Of a DNA stretch of 64,000 bases, positions 8,243 to 19,194 are shown in pieces. The DNA lies in NCBI RefSeq assembly GCF_003054705.1, contig NZ_QAYX01000025.1, forward strand, positions 434,001 to 498,000, given 5' to 3'. Made by a program: the position numbers and the translations under genes. The notes beneath the pieces are model-generated. The model was not told where the DNA came from. It saw only the letters and a list, made by a program, of their open reading frames with translations, and did no database searches. The first letter of the stretch is position 1; each line of letters starts with the position of its first letter. This DNA comes from Opitutus sp. ER46 (lineage in GTDB: Bacteria > Verrucomicrobiota > Verrucomicrobiia > Opitutales > Opitutaceae).

Positions 8243-10396
8243 ATGCCGCGACAGACGCAGGCCGAGTATGTCCTGGGCGACACGCTGGTGCGCTACCTCG
8301 CGCCAGCGGACGCGCCCGAGGCGTGGGGCCTGCAGTTGCTGCCGCTGACGTTGGCGGATGGGGCGGTCGAAGCCCGCGAATGGGCGGAGACCCGCGAAGT
8401 CGCCGCGCTGCCGGCGCCGTGGTGTCGACTGCGGGCATGGGACGTGGATCCGCTGGTACACGTGCAGGTCGCGGGGACACCCGGCGCCGGCGGGTTCGCG
8501 GCGGGCCGAACGTTGCGGGACGGCCCACTCACCCGGTCGCTGCGGGTGGTTGAGCACGCCCGCGAACGCGGACCGGATGGCGGCGTCATTCTGCGCACGG
8601 TCCTGGCGGCGGCTAACGGGCTGCGCTGTCACCATTGCCTGCGAGCCGTGCCGGGCGGCGCGCTGATCGTCGAGACGGCGGTGGAGAATCGGACCGCGGA
8701 ACCGGTGACCGTCGAGTACCTCAGCGCCTTTGCGCTCGGCGGCATCAGCCCCTTTGTGGCGGACGATGCTCCGGGCCGGTTGCGGCTGCATCGCTTTCGC
8801 AGCGGTTGGAGTGCCGAGGCGCGCCACGAGACGAGCAGCCTCGAGGCGCTACACCTGGAGCGGTCGTGGACCGGTCACGCGGTGCGCGTCGAACGTTTTG
8901 GCCAGGTGGGATCGATGCCGGCCAACGGCTGGTTTCCGGTCGCGGCGCTGGAGGATGGCGTGGCGGGAGTGACGTGGGCGGCGGCGCTCGCGGGGCCGGG
9001 GACGTGGCAGCTGGAGATTTACCGGCGGCACGACCAGGTGGCGTTGTCGGGCGGCGGAGCGGACCGGCTGGCGGGCGAATGGACGAAATGCCTCGAGCCG
9101 GGCGAGCGCTTTGCCGCGCCGGTGGCGGCGCTCGCGGTGGCGGCGGGGCCGGTGGACGTTGCCCTGCGCCGGTTCATTTCCTGGCAGCGGCACGCGCAGT
9201 TTCGGCCGGTGGCGAAGGAGCAGGAGCTCCCGGTTGTCTGCAACGAGTGGTGCTCCTCGTGGGGGCATCCCACGCACGCGTCGGTGGTGGCGCTGGCCGA
9301 CCGGCTGGCCGGGACGGGCGTCGAGTATCTCGTGATTGACGACGGGTGGGCCGAGCGGCCGGGCGACGGGTTTCAGCAGAACGGCGACTGGCGGGTGAAC
9401 CGCCGGGCGTTTCCGGAGGGGCTCCGCGCCACCGCGGACGCGATCCGCGCGCGGGGGCTGATTCCCGGACTCTGGTTCGAGTACGAGTGCGTGAACCCGG
9501 GTTCGGCCGCCTGGGAGGAGACGGCGCATCAGCTCCATCGCGACGGGGTACCGCTGCAGGTTGGCGCGCGGCGTTTTTGGGATTTCCGCGATCCCTGGGT
9601 GCACGCGTTTCTGCAGGAACGCGTGGTCGGCCTGCTGCGCGATGCGGGCATCGGTTATCTCAAGGTTGATTACAACGACTCGCTCGGCCCGGGGTGCGAC
9701 GGCCCGGAGTCACCGGGTGAAAATCTGCGCCGGCATCTCGAGGGCGTGCAGCGGTTCCTGCGCGGGCTCCGCGACGCGCTGCCGGACCTGGTGATCGAGA
9801 ACTGCTCGTCCGGCGGCCACCGGCTGGAGCCGAGCCTGCTCGCCCTCAGCGCGATGAGCTCGTGTTCGGATGCGCATGAGACGCCGGACATCCCGATCAT
9901 CGCCGCCAACCTCGCCGGTCTGGTGTGGGCCGCACAGAAACAAATCTGGGCGGTGCTCCGGCCCGACGACGCGCCGCAACGCCTGGCGTACTCGCTGGCG
10001 GCGACCTTCCTCGGTCGGATGTGCCTCTCGGGCCCGCTCATCGAGCTGGCGCCCGCGGCGTGGGCGTTCACGCGCGAGGCGGTGGCGCTGTACCGCGAGG
10101 TGGCGCCGGTGATCCGGGACGGCGACTTCGTCGTGCAGCGACAGGTGGGGGAGGCGTGGCAGCACCCGGTGGGCTGGCAGGTGGTGACGATCGTGCGTCG
10201 CGACGACGCGCTGGTCGTGTGGCACCGGTTTGCCGGCGAGGCCGGGGAGGTGACGCTGGCGTTGCCCGGGACGGGCTGGCGGCAGCGGCAGACCTGGGGG
10301 GCTCCGGCGCTGGCGTTTGTGGAGGAAAACGCACGGGTCGGATTGGCGGGGGCACCGGAATGGTCCGGGGGAATTATCGTGCTGGCGCGGCGTTAG
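8243..10396 (+). CDS. Alpha-galactosidase, GH36
   Basis: A 717-residue enzyme without a signal peptide. It has an N-terminal beta-supersandwich (1-320), then a TIM barrel with YLVIDDGWA (362-370), GLWFEYECVNP (409-419), the nucleophile Asp476 in KVDYND and acid/base Asp543 in SSCSDAHE. ENCSSGG (519-525) is also family-typical. It releases terminal alpha-galactose, probably inside the cell after uptake by the receptor encoded six bases upstream. GH36 melibiases contain the same residues; raffinosaccharide versus polysaccharide side chains cannot be distinguished here. The start follows the TonB receptor stop closely and has no Shine-Dalgarno sequence. Confidence 0.93.
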   Translation: MPRQTQAEYVLGDTLVRYLAPADAPEAWGLQLLPLTLADGAVEAREWAETREVAALPAPWCRLRAWDVDPLVHVQVAGTPGAGGFAAGRTLRDGPLTRSLRVVEHARERGPDGGVILRTVLAAANGLRCHHCLRAVPGGALIVETAVENRTAEPVTVEYLSAFALGGISPFVADDAPGRLRLHRFRSGWSAEARHETSSLEALHLERSWTGHAVRVERFGQVGSMPANGWFPVAALEDGVAGVTWAAALAGPGTWQLEIYRRHDQVALSGGGADRLAGEWTKCLEPGERFAAPVAALAVAAGPVDVALRRFISWQRHAQFRPVAKEQELPVVCNEWCSSWGHPTHASVVALADRLAGTGVEYLVIDDGWAERPGDGFQQNGDWRVNRRAFPEGLRATADAIRARGLIPGLWFEYECVNPGSAAWEETAHQLHRDGVPLQVGARRFWDFRDPWVHAFLQERVVGLLRDAGIGYLKVDYNDSLGPGCDGPESPGENLRRHLEGVQRFLRGLRDALPDLVIENCSSGGHRLEPSLLALSAMSSCSDAHETPDIPIIAANLAGLVWAAQKQIWAVLRPDDAPQRLAYSLAATFLGRMCLSGPLIELAPAAWAFTREAVALYREVAPVIRDGDFVVQRQVGEAWQHPVGWQVVTIVRRDDALVVWHRFAGEAGEVTLALPGTGWRQRQTWGAPALAFVEENARVGLAGAPEWSGGIIVLARR

Positions 10397-10417
10397 CGCA
10401 GGGGCCGGGCTCCGGGC

Positions 10418-11515
10418 TTGGCTCGCGATGGAATCCCTGACTGGCTGCGCCGCGTGAACCGTGCGTTGTCAGATCTCCGTCTTCCCGAACTCGAGCAGCA
10501 GCTGGCTGCCTGGGGCGTGAAGCCCGTGCACGCGGCGCGGGTGTTGCGGGCGTTCTACACGACGGGCGGACAACTGGTGCTGCCGGAGCGGCCGGCGGTG
10601 CCGGAAGGGTTGCTCGCGCGCATCCAGGCGGAGTGGCCGCTGACGAGCAGCACGCTCGCGGCGCGGCAGCAGGCGGAGGACGGCACGGTGAAATTGCTGC
10701 TGCGGTTGCACGACGGCCGCACGGTGGAGTCGGTGCTGATGCCGGGTTTCCAGGCCGATCGTGCGGCGGGTTGCCTGTCCTCGCAGGTGGGCTGCGCGAT
10801 GGGGTGCGATTTCTGCGCGACGACCAAGACCGGCTTCGAGCGCAACCTCACGGCGGGCGAGATGGTGGAGCAGTTTCTCGCGCTGCGCCGGGAGGCGCTG
10901 GCGGCGGGGCGGCGGCTGCAGACCATCGTCTTCATGGGCATGGGCGAGCCGATGCTGAACCTCCCGGCGGTGCTCGAGGCGGTGGACCGGATCGCGGACA
11001 ACCGGCTCGGCGGACTCGGCTGGCGCGCGATCACGGTGTCCACGGTCGGACTGGTTCCGGGCATCGATGCGCTGAACGCGGCCAACCTGAATCTCAACCT
11101 CGCGGTCTCGCTGCACGCGCCGGACGACGCGACGCGTGTCGCGCTGCTGCCGGCGGGCCGCGGCTACGCGATCGCGGAAATCATGGCGGCGGCGGACCGG
11201 TTCCAGGCCGCGCACAGCGGCCGGCCGGTGACGATCCAGTACTGCCTGCTGCACGGCGTGAATGACGCCGTCGAGCAGGCGCGCGCGCTGGCCGCGCTGC
11301 TCGACGGCCGCCGGATGCACGTGAATCTCCTGAACTACAATGCCACCGGGATCAGCCTGCGCGGGCGGGCGTATCAGCCGGCGACGGACGAGGCGGCGGC
11401 GGCGTTCGTGGCGGAGTTGCGGGCGGCCGGGGTGGTCGCGCATTTCCGTCGGTCGCGCGGTCCCGACATCGATGCGGCGTGCGGGCAGTTGCGGCGCCGG
11501 CTCGCGGGCGGCTGA
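10418..11515 (+). CDS. rlmN: 23S rRNA (adenine-C2)-methyltransferase RlmN
   Basis: A radical-SAM methyltransferase of 365 residues, acting on A2503 of 23S rRNA and A37 of some tRNAs. The CX3CX2C cluster is Cys126-Cys130-Cys133 (GCAMGCDFCATTKTGFERNL). The methyl-carrying C-terminal cysteine is Cys355 (DIDAACGQL), and MGMGEPMLN binds SAM. No ATG is available. The annotated TTG (10418) gives the longest form; GTG at 10454 (VNRALSDLRLPELEQ) is an equally good start and would remove 12 residues. It lies 21 bases after the GH36 gene on the same strand, but its function is unrelated to that locus. Confidence 0.95.
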   Translation: MARDGIPDWLRRVNRALSDLRLPELEQQLAAWGVKPVHAARVLRAFYTTGGQLVLPERPAVPEGLLARIQAEWPLTSSTLAARQQAEDGTVKLLLRLHDGRTVESVLMPGFQADRAAGCLSSQVGCAMGCDFCATTKTGFERNLTAGEMVEQFLALRREALAAGRRLQTIVFMGMGEPMLNLPAVLEAVDRIADNRLGGLGWRAITVSTVGLVPGIDALNAANLNLNLAVSLHAPDDATRVALLPAGRGYAIAEIMAAADRFQAAHSGRPVTIQYCLLHGVNDAVEQARALAALLDGRRMHVNLLNYNATGISLRGRAYQPATDEAAAAFVAELRAAGVVAHFRRSRGPDIDAACGQLRRRLAGG

Positions 11516-11644
11516 GCGGATGCGATTTGGGGCCGGAGGGCGGACGGGCCGGAGGGCCGGTGCGCGGCAGCGGCGTGAGTGGCGGCCGCGGGAGTGGGGT
11601 GGAGGGTCGAGCCCCTACCGGCGCGCCGGGCGTGGGGCGGCCGC

Positions 11645-13588
<1,944 letters not shown>

Positions 13589-13764
13589 TGAGTTGGCGCG
13601 AAGGAGAAGGTCACGGCTGCGGATCCGCTGGCGCGAGCGCGGCGGAAAGGCGCCGACAAGCGGCGGCGCGGCAGACTGGTTGTGAGCAGAGGTGCAATCG
13701 GGTGACGGAACGGTGCTTTTCGGAAACCCGTCTCCCGCGTGGCCGGCCGGTCTTGGATTCCGGC

Positions 13765-13794
13765 TTGCTTTTGCAGGAGACGAATCAGTTAGAT
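13765..13794 (+). promoter_or_regulatory. Possible sigma-70 promoter of yajC-secDF
   Basis: TTGCTT (13765-13770) is separated by 18 bases from TTAGAT (13789-13794), in the only AT-rich stretch before yajC. If used, transcription starts about 25 bases before the ATG at 13829, which also disfavours the alternative upstream yajC start at 13793. The match is imperfect and untested. Confidence 0.35.
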
Positions 13795-13828
13795 GCGTGT
13801 TTTCTTTTTTCAAATCACCCAACACGCA

Positions 13829-14200
13829 ATGCCGAAAATGTTCTCGCTGTTTTCCTCCCCTGTCCTCGCTGAAGCAGCTGCCCCGGCTGGCGCGCCCGCC
13901 GGAGCCCCACAGGCTGGTGGCATCGGGCCGATGATGATCTTCGGCTACCTGCTCCTGTTCGCCGCGATGTACTTCTTCATGATCGCGCCGCAGCGCAAGA
14001 AGCAGAAGGAACACGAGAAGATGCTGAAGTCGCTCGAGAGCGGCGACGAGGTGGTGACGTCCGGTGGTATCTACGGCGTCATTACGAACGTGAAGGATGA
14101 CCGCTTCGTGGTGCGCATCGCCGACAACACCAAGATCGAGATCGGCAAGGGCTTCGTCACCGGCGTGGTGAAGAAGGCCAACGCACCGGAAAAGAAGTAA
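13829..14200 (+). CDS. yajC: Preprotein translocase accessory subunit YajC
   Basis: A 123-residue inner-membrane protein with an alanine/proline-rich N-terminus, one membrane segment (MMIFGYLLLFAAMYFFMIAP) and the family signature RKKQKEHEKMLKSLESGDEVVTSGGIYG, followed by a small beta domain. It associates with SecDF and SecYEG. An in-frame ATG at 13793 would add 12 residues with no better signal; 13838 would remove three. It lies 108 bases upstream of secDF in the standard order. Confidence 0.93.
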   Translation: MPKMFSLFSSPVLAEAAAPAGAPAGAPQAGGIGPMMIFGYLLLFAAMYFFMIAPQRKKQKEHEKMLKSLESGDEVVTSGGIYGVITNVKDDRFVVRIADNTKIEIGKGFVTGVVKKANAPEKK

Positions 14201-14308
14201 CCCCCCGCGCTCGCGTCCGGCTTACCCCAGCACCCGGCTCCGCCTGAGCTCCCGGTCCCTCGACCGGCGAGCCGCGCGGAGCGGACACACCTTTAAACCC
14301 AAACGACC

Positions 14309-16861
14309 ATGTTGAAACGCAATCTGTGGAAGATCCTGCTTACGCTCGCGCTGATCGCGTGGGGCGCTTCGCAGCTCGTCCCGTACCAGGATGTCCCGTT
14401 CGTGGACTACGCGCGCACGCACGCGACGGCCAAACAGGCGGACTTCGCCAAGCTGCTGGATGAAGCCGCGGGCCGTCGGAAAAATCTCCAGGCCGCGAGC
14501 GAGTTCGTGGCGTTGAAGCAGATTGGCAAGGAGCGGCGCCTGGATCTGTCGCAGTACTTTCCCGACATCCGGCTCGAGAGCACGCTCACCAACATTGAGA
14601 AGCGGAACGACATCCTCCTGACCGAGCTGCTGCGCCGTTCCAAGGCGCGCCTCCAACTCGGTCTCGACCTGAACGGCGGCGTCGCCTTCACCCTCGAGGC
14701 CACCGAGCGGCCGGCCGACAAGGACGACAAGGACGCCCGCCAGCAGAAGCTCGCCAAGGCCATCGACATCATCAGCACCCGTATCAATGCGTTCGGCGTC
14801 GCCGAACCGGTCATCCGTCAGGTTGGTGACAATCGCATCGAGGTGCAGCTGCCGGGCGTCAACACCAAGGACAACCCCGACATCGTCAACCAGGTCAAGG
14901 CGCCCGCCCGCCTGGATTTCCGGATCGTGCATCCGACGCTCACCCCCGGAGCCGGCGTGGAGACGCCGGTTGGCTATGAAATTCTTACCCTCGATTATGA
15001 GGGCCGTCGTGGTGAGACCGGCGTGGAGGAAGTCTTCGTCAAGCGCATCCCCGAGATGACCGGTGAGTCCATGGCGAACGCGTTCGCGCGGCCCGATATG
15101 TACGGCAAGCCCGAGGTCGTCCTCGAGTTTACCAAGGAGGGCAAGGCCCGCTTCGCTCAGGTCACGCGGCAGATCGCCGAGGAAGGCCGCCAGAGCGGCC
15201 GGCTCGGCCGCCTCGCCATTGTGCTCGACGGCAAGCTCTACTCCGCCCCGACCGTCCGGGAGGAGATCGACAGCCCGTCGGCCCAGATCACCGGCGGCAA
15301 CATGACCGACCGCGAGGCGATCAACCTCGCCAACGTCCTCAATAACCCGCTCGACGTCGAACTGCAGATCAAGACGCAGTACGAAGTCGGCAAGACTCTC
15401 GGCGATGGTGCGATCGCCAGCGGCAAGCGCGCCACCTACATCGGCGTCGGCCTCGTGGCGGCGTTCATGATCGCCTACTACACCTTCGCCGGCTTCATCG
15501 CGGTCGCGAGCGTCACCCTCAACGTCTTCATCGTGCTGGCGGTGCTCGCCAGCCTCGGCGCGACGCTCTCGATGCCCGGCATCGCCGGCATCGTGCTCAC
15601 CGTCGGCATGGCCGTCGACGCGCACATCCTGATCTTCGAGCGCATGCGCGAGGAGTTGAAGCTCGGCAAGACGCTCGTGGCCGCGTTCCACGCCGGCCAC
15701 GACAAGGCGTTCACGACCATCGTCGACGCCAATCTCACGACCCTCATCACGTCCGGCCTGATGATCGCCTTCGGCACCGGTCCCGTCCGTGGCTTTGGTG
15801 TCACGATCACGATCGGTATCTTCTCGACGATGTTCACCGCCCTGATCGTCAGCCAGATGCTGCTGGATATGTCGATCTACTCGGGCCTGATGAAGCGGAT
15901 GCGGATGCTGAGCCTCTTCGGCTCGCCGGGCATCGACTTCGTCAAGTTCGGCCGCGCGGCGTTCATCGCTTCGTGGATTCTGGTTGCGGTCGGCGTGATC
16001 GGCATCGGCGTCCGCGGGCACAAGATCTACGGCGTCGACTTCGCCGGTGGCGACGTGACGAGCCTCACCTTCAAACAGAAGATCGACACCGAGAAGCTGC
16101 AGGCGGCGGCTGATGCCGCGAAACTCGGCGAGGTCATGACGACCTACCAGACCGAGATCGGCGGCGGCCAGGATATCCTCAACGTCCAGACCGAGTCCGG
16201 TCGTGGCGAAGAGGCGGTGGCCGCCCTGCAGAAGGCGTTTCCGAATGCCGGTCTCGACGTGGTCGGCAAGAACAACATCGGCCCCTCGATTGGTAAGGAA
16301 ATCCAATGGAACGCGCTGATGTCCATCGGCCTCTCCATCATCGGCATCATGGTGTACGTGGCCTTCCGGTTCGAGATCGGCTACGGCATCGGCGCCGTCG
16401 TCTCCACCATCCACGACGTGCTGATGACCGTCGGCATCTTCGTCCTGAGCGGACGTGAGTTCTCGGCCCCGATGGTCGGCGCGATCCTGCTGATCGTCGG
16501 TTACTCGATCAACGACACCATCGTCGTGTTCGACCGCATCCGTGAGGAGTTGAAGACCAACCCCAATGGCACGCTGAAGGACATCATCAACATCGCGACG
16601 TCGAAGGTCTTCGCCCGGTCGATCCTGACCAGCTTGACGACCTTCCTCGCCGCGTTGGCCCTCTTCGTCTTCGGCGGCGGCGTCATCAATGACCTGTCGT
16701 TCACGTTCCTCGTCGGCATCGTCACCGGCACGTTCTCGTCGATCTTCATCGCGAGCCCGATCTTCTACTGGTGGCACAAGGGCGACCGTAAGCACGTCGA
16801 GGCGCACCACGACATCGCGCCGAAGTACGAGTGGCAGGGTACCAGCAAGGCTTCGGAATAA
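14309..16861 (+). CDS. secDF: Fused SecD-SecF protein translocase subunit
   Basis: An 850-residue natural fusion. The SecD half (1-~520) has TM1, the LGLDLNGGVAFTLEA segment, a large periplasmic P1 region and a five-helix bundle (GVGLVAAFMIAYYTFAGF, FERMREELKLGKTL). The SecF half (~525-850) has a further TM, a periplasmic domain and YSINDTIVVFDRIREEL with five helices. It uses the proton gradient to pull exported proteins across the inner membrane. The fused form occurs in several phyla, including Verrucomicrobia and Bacillus. The leader before the ATG is A/C-rich without a Shine-Dalgarno sequence. Confidence 0.97.
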   Translation: MLKRNLWKILLTLALIAWGASQLVPYQDVPFVDYARTHATAKQADFAKLLDEAAGRRKNLQAASEFVALKQIGKERRLDLSQYFPDIRLESTLTNIEKRNDILLTELLRRSKARLQLGLDLNGGVAFTLEATERPADKDDKDARQQKLAKAIDIISTRINAFGVAEPVIRQVGDNRIEVQLPGVNTKDNPDIVNQVKAPARLDFRIVHPTLTPGAGVETPVGYEILTLDYEGRRGETGVEEVFVKRIPEMTGESMANAFARPDMYGKPEVVLEFTKEGKARFAQVTRQIAEEGRQSGRLGRLAIVLDGKLYSAPTVREEIDSPSAQITGGNMTDREAINLANVLNNPLDVELQIKTQYEVGKTLGDGAIASGKRATYIGVGLVAAFMIAYYTFAGFIAVASVTLNVFIVLAVLASLGATLSMPGIAGIVLTVGMAVDAHILIFERMREELKLGKTLVAAFHAGHDKAFTTIVDANLTTLITSGLMIAFGTGPVRGFGVTITIGIFSTMFTALIVSQMLLDMSIYSGLMKRMRMLSLFGSPGIDFVKFGRAAFIASWILVAVGVIGIGVRGHKIYGVDFAGGDVTSLTFKQKIDTEKLQAAADAAKLGEVMTTYQTEIGGGQDILNVQTESGRGEEAVAALQKAFPNAGLDVVGKNNIGPSIGKEIQWNALMSIGLSIIGIMVYVAFRFEIGYGIGAVVSTIHDVLMTVGIFVLSGREFSAPMVGAILLIVGYSINDTIVVFDRIREELKTNPNGTLKDIINIATSKVFARSILTSLTTFLAALALFVFGGGVINDLSFTFLVGIVTGTFSSIFIASPIFYWWHKGDRKHVEAHHDIAPKYEWQGTSKASE

Positions 16862-16992
16862 GCGGGTAGGGCGCGTGCTTCCCCACGCGCCGGTCCGGCC
16901 GAAGGCGGAGTCGTTCGCGGCTCCGGCCTTCGCGGGATGAACCCGCTCGTTCCGGACCGGTGGGGAGGTCGGGCGCCCGCCCCTCCCACGCC
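16862..16992. repeat. Densely folded intergenic element with nested inverted repeats
   Basis: The 131 bases between secDF and recJ hold at least five inverted repeats. These are 16870-16877 with 16884-16891 (GGCGCGTG); an outer 9-bp pair 16890-16898 with 16952-16960 (CCGGTCCGG/CCGGACCGG); inside it an 11-bp stem with one bulge (16900-16910 with 16921-16932) and a 5-bp hairpin (16932-16936 with 16942-16946); and a stem 16960-16968 with 16982-16989 that ends three bases before the recJ ATG. No long T-run follows, so it is not a standard terminator. It may be a REP/BIME-like repeat or a structured leader. Confidence 0.6.
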
Positions 16993-18729
16993 ATGCGCTG
17001 GACTCATACGCCGCTTCCGGCCGCTGAGGTCGAAGCGCTGAGCAAACGCGCCGGGGTGAGTCGCGTCCTGGCGGAGCTGCTGCTCCGCACCGGATTGCGC
17101 GACGCCGACGCCGCCGCAGGTTTCCTCCAGCCGGCCCTCGCCGGGCTGCAGGATCCCTTTCTCCTGCGCAATCTGGACGCCGCGGCGACGCGGCTCCGCC
17201 AGGCAATCGCGCAACGCGAGCAGATCGTCGTGCTCGGCGACTACGACGTCGACGGCGTGAGCAGCACCGCGCTGCTCGTCATGGTGCTGCGTCGGTTTGG
17301 CCTGAACCCGCGCTTCATCGTGCCCCGGCGCTCCGAGGACGGCTACGGCATGTCCCGCAGCGCGATTGACCGGGCGCTCGAGGCCGGCCGGCCCGAATTG
17401 TTCATCGCGCTCGACTGCGGCACCAACTCCCACGAGGAGGCCGCCTACCTGCGCGCCCAGGGGATCGACGTGATGGTCATCGACCACCACCGCTCGAAGG
17501 AGCGCACCCTCGAGGATGGCATCCTGATCAACCCACACGTCCACGAGGAGCTGAGCGAGGTCGATTCCGCGTGGCGCCATCTCTGCAGCGTCGGGCTGGT
17601 GTTCAAGCTGATGCACGGCCTGCTCAAGCAGCTGCGCGCGGAGAACCATCCCGTGGCGTTCCGCATCAAGCTGCGGGACCACCTCGACCTGGTCGCGCTC
17701 GGCACGATTGCCGATCTCGTCCCGCTGGTGGGCGAGAACCGCATCCTCTCCCGGCACGGCCTGCGCATTCTCGAGCAGACCCATCGTCCCGGCCTGCGCG
17801 CGCTCATGGAGGTTTCCGGCGTGAAGCCCAACCAGGGCATCACGCCGACCGACATCTCCTTCCGGCTTGGGCCGCGCATCAACGCCAGTGGTCGCCTCGC
17901 CGACGCCGCGCTGTCCGTGGAGCTTTTGCTCAGCGACGACACCGCGTTCTGCGTGGAGACGGCGCGGCAGCTCGACGTGTTCAACCGCGAGCGCCAGGAG
18001 ATCGAGCGTGCGATCACCGACGAGGCGGAGCGGATCGTGGAAACCCAGTTCGCCGCCGATGCCGGCATCGTGCTCTTCGGCGAGACCTGGCATCCCGGCG
18101 TCGTCGGCATCGTCGCGGGACGCGTGACGCGGAAGTACAACCGCCCGTGCGTCGTCCTCGGCAACGAGGGCGATCTCGCCAAGGGCTCCGGTCGCAGTGT
18201 CGATGGCATCAACCTCGTCGAGGTCCTTGGCACCTGCTGCGAGCACCTGACCAGCTGGGGCGGGCATCCGATGGCGGTCGGCGTTTCGCTGCCGAAGCTG
18301 CACCTCGAGTCGTTCCGCGCGCGGTTCGCCGAGGCGGTGCGCGCGCATGCCGGCGGTGACATCGCCGAGGCGCGGCTCGACTTGGCCGCCTGGCTCATGC
18401 CCGAGCAGATCGGCGAGCGGCTGATGGAGGAGTTGGATGCGCTGCACCCGTTTGGCCAGGGCAACCCGGAGCCGGTTTTCGGGGTGAGGGGAGTGGTCCT
18501 GCGCAACCCGCCCGAAGTCTTCAAGGAGCAGCATTTCCGGTTTCATTTTGAGGACGGCCGCGGCCGCCGGCTGCATGGCGTGGCTTGGAAGATGGCGCAG
18601 CGCCTGCCCCCGATCGGCACCCCGATCGACCTCGCCGTGGAGCTGAAATGGAACCACTTCAACGGCCGCAAACTGCTGCAGCTCGGGCTCATCGATTGGC
18701 GGTCTTCCCGGGTTGAGAACCTGCTCTGA
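16993..18729 (+). CDS. recJ: Single-stranded-DNA-specific exonuclease RecJ
   Basis: A 578-residue 5'-3' exonuclease of the DHH family, used in recombination and mismatch repair. Visible motifs are motif I LGDYDVDGVSS (Asp83, Asp85, Asp87), FIALDCGT (motif II), the DHH motif at 164-166 (VIDHHRSKE), the DHHA1 glycine motif GSGRSVDGINL and the C-terminal OB-like domain (FRFHFEDGRGRRLHGVAWKM). I chose the ATG at 16993 (MRWTHTPLP), because RecJ proteins begin with this tryptophan-containing stretch. The frame is open for 11 codons upstream, but those lie in the repeat element. Confidence 0.95.
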   Translation: MRWTHTPLPAAEVEALSKRAGVSRVLAELLLRTGLRDADAAAGFLQPALAGLQDPFLLRNLDAAATRLRQAIAQREQIVVLGDYDVDGVSSTALLVMVLRRFGLNPRFIVPRRSEDGYGMSRSAIDRALEAGRPELFIALDCGTNSHEEAAYLRAQGIDVMVIDHHRSKERTLEDGILINPHVHEELSEVDSAWRHLCSVGLVFKLMHGLLKQLRAENHPVAFRIKLRDHLDLVALGTIADLVPLVGENRILSRHGLRILEQTHRPGLRALMEVSGVKPNQGITPTDISFRLGPRINASGRLADAALSVELLLSDDTAFCVETARQLDVFNRERQEIERAITDEAERIVETQFAADAGIVLFGETWHPGVVGIVAGRVTRKYNRPCVVLGNEGDLAKGSGRSVDGINLVEVLGTCCEHLTSWGGHPMAVGVSLPKLHLESFRARFAEAVRAHAGGDIAEARLDLAAWLMPEQIGERLMEELDALHPFGQGNPEPVFGVRGVVLRNPPEVFKEQHFRFHFEDGRGRRLHGVAWKMAQRLPPIGTPIDLAVELKWNHFNGRKLLQLGLIDWRSSRVENLL

Positions 18730-18733
18730 AATT

Positions 18734-18789
18734 TTCGGGGCGGGCGTAAAACTTAGCGCTTGCGCTCGGCCCCGAATCCTTGCTTTTTC
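18734..18789 (+). terminator. Probable recJ terminator
   Basis: An 8-bp stem TTCGGGGC/GCCCCGAA (18734-18741 with 18769-18776) encloses a second stem AGCG/CGCT and is followed by a T-rich stretch (18782-18789). It starts five bases after the recJ stop and ends just before the tRNA gene. Confidence 0.5.
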
Positions 18790-18803
18790 TCCCGCTCTTT
18801 CAC

Positions 18804-18880
18804 GCACCCGTAGCTCAATTGGATAGAGCATCTGACTACGGATCAGAAGGTTTGGGGTTCGACTCCCTACGGGTGCGCCA
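18804..18880 (+). tRNA. tRNA-Arg (anticodon ACG), CCA encoded
   Basis: The acceptor stem GCACCCG (18804-18810) pairs with CGGGTGC (18870-18876). The D-arm is GCTC...GAGC, the anticodon stem TCTGA/TCAGA encloses the loop CTACGGA (anticodon ACG, read as ICG after deamination), and the T-arm contains TTCGACT. The discriminator G is followed by an encoded CCA (18878-18880). All stems are intact. It sits at the left edge of an accessory block, a common position for insertions, but I find no second copy of its 3' end in the window. Confidence 0.97.
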
Positions 18881-18888
18881 GTTTTGAA

Positions 18889-18931
18889 GCCGGCCAGTGT
18901 CGCCTCTCGGCAGCACTGGCCGGCTTTTTTT
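18889..18931 (+). terminator. Rho-independent terminator of tRNA-Arg
   Basis: A perfect 11-bp stem (18889-18899 GCCGGCCAGTG with 18914-18924) with a 14-base loop is followed directly by seven T (18925-18931). It starts nine bases after the tRNA CCA. Confidence 0.93.
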
Positions 18932-18935
18932 GCGG

Positions 18936-18958
18936 CGGTTTTCGCGCGGCGAAAACCG
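18936..18958. repeat. Palindromic repeat (CGGTTTTCGC/GCGAAAACCG), copy 1
   Basis: A perfect 10-bp inverted repeat with a 3-base loop, right after the tRNA terminator. The same core recurs at 28018-28047 and 40751-40774, so this is a small dispersed family of hairpins. Confidence 0.75.
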
Positions 18959-19094
18959 AAGGTGCGGTGGCAGAAGACCCGTCGCGTTGTGCACGCTCAG
19001 GGGCGCGGTGGGCCGTGGGCCGCTGCTCGGAATGGCTGACGGCGTCTCGTGGTCGCTAGCACGCCGGACAGCGAGATCGCACGACTCCGAGAGC

Positions 19095-19194
19095 ACGAGG
19101 GCTGCAATTATAAAAGGCCGGGCGCCAATGCCTAAGGGAGATAATGTCCAGATACGCGGAATAATGTCCGGATACTTTGGAATAATGTCCGGAT
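19095..19194 (+). repeat. Lead + triple 15-mer element, copy 1
   Basis: It starts with the 20-base lead at 19095-19114 (ACGAGGGCTGCAATTATAAA), then after ~26 bases has three direct repeats of ATAATGTCCGGATAC: 19141-19155 (one change), 19161-19175 and 19182-19194 (13 bases retained). The same arrangement recurs in the same orientation at 27817-27919. A TG-start terminus followed by several ~15-20-base internal repeats resembles an end of an IS21-family element, but no transposase and no inverted right end is in the window. The IS21 link is an inference. Confidence 0.7.

Noticed and set aside
5510-8827. A very long open frame on the minus strand opposite the first TonB receptor (and similar ones opposite secDF, recJ and the kinase)
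   Set aside because: The sense strand encodes clear protein families; the antisense products are low-complexity and rich in Arg/Ala/Val, as expected from GC-biased third positions.
11516-11644. GC-rich GGCCGGAGGG direct repeats between rlmN and speA
   Set aside because: Two short copies in a convergent spacer; no consistent structure beyond local GC bias.
19141-19194. Short CRISPR-like array of three repeats (and 27862-27919)
   Set aside because: Repeat length is 15 and spacers are only 5-8 bases, the lead is shared between copies, and no cas genes are present.
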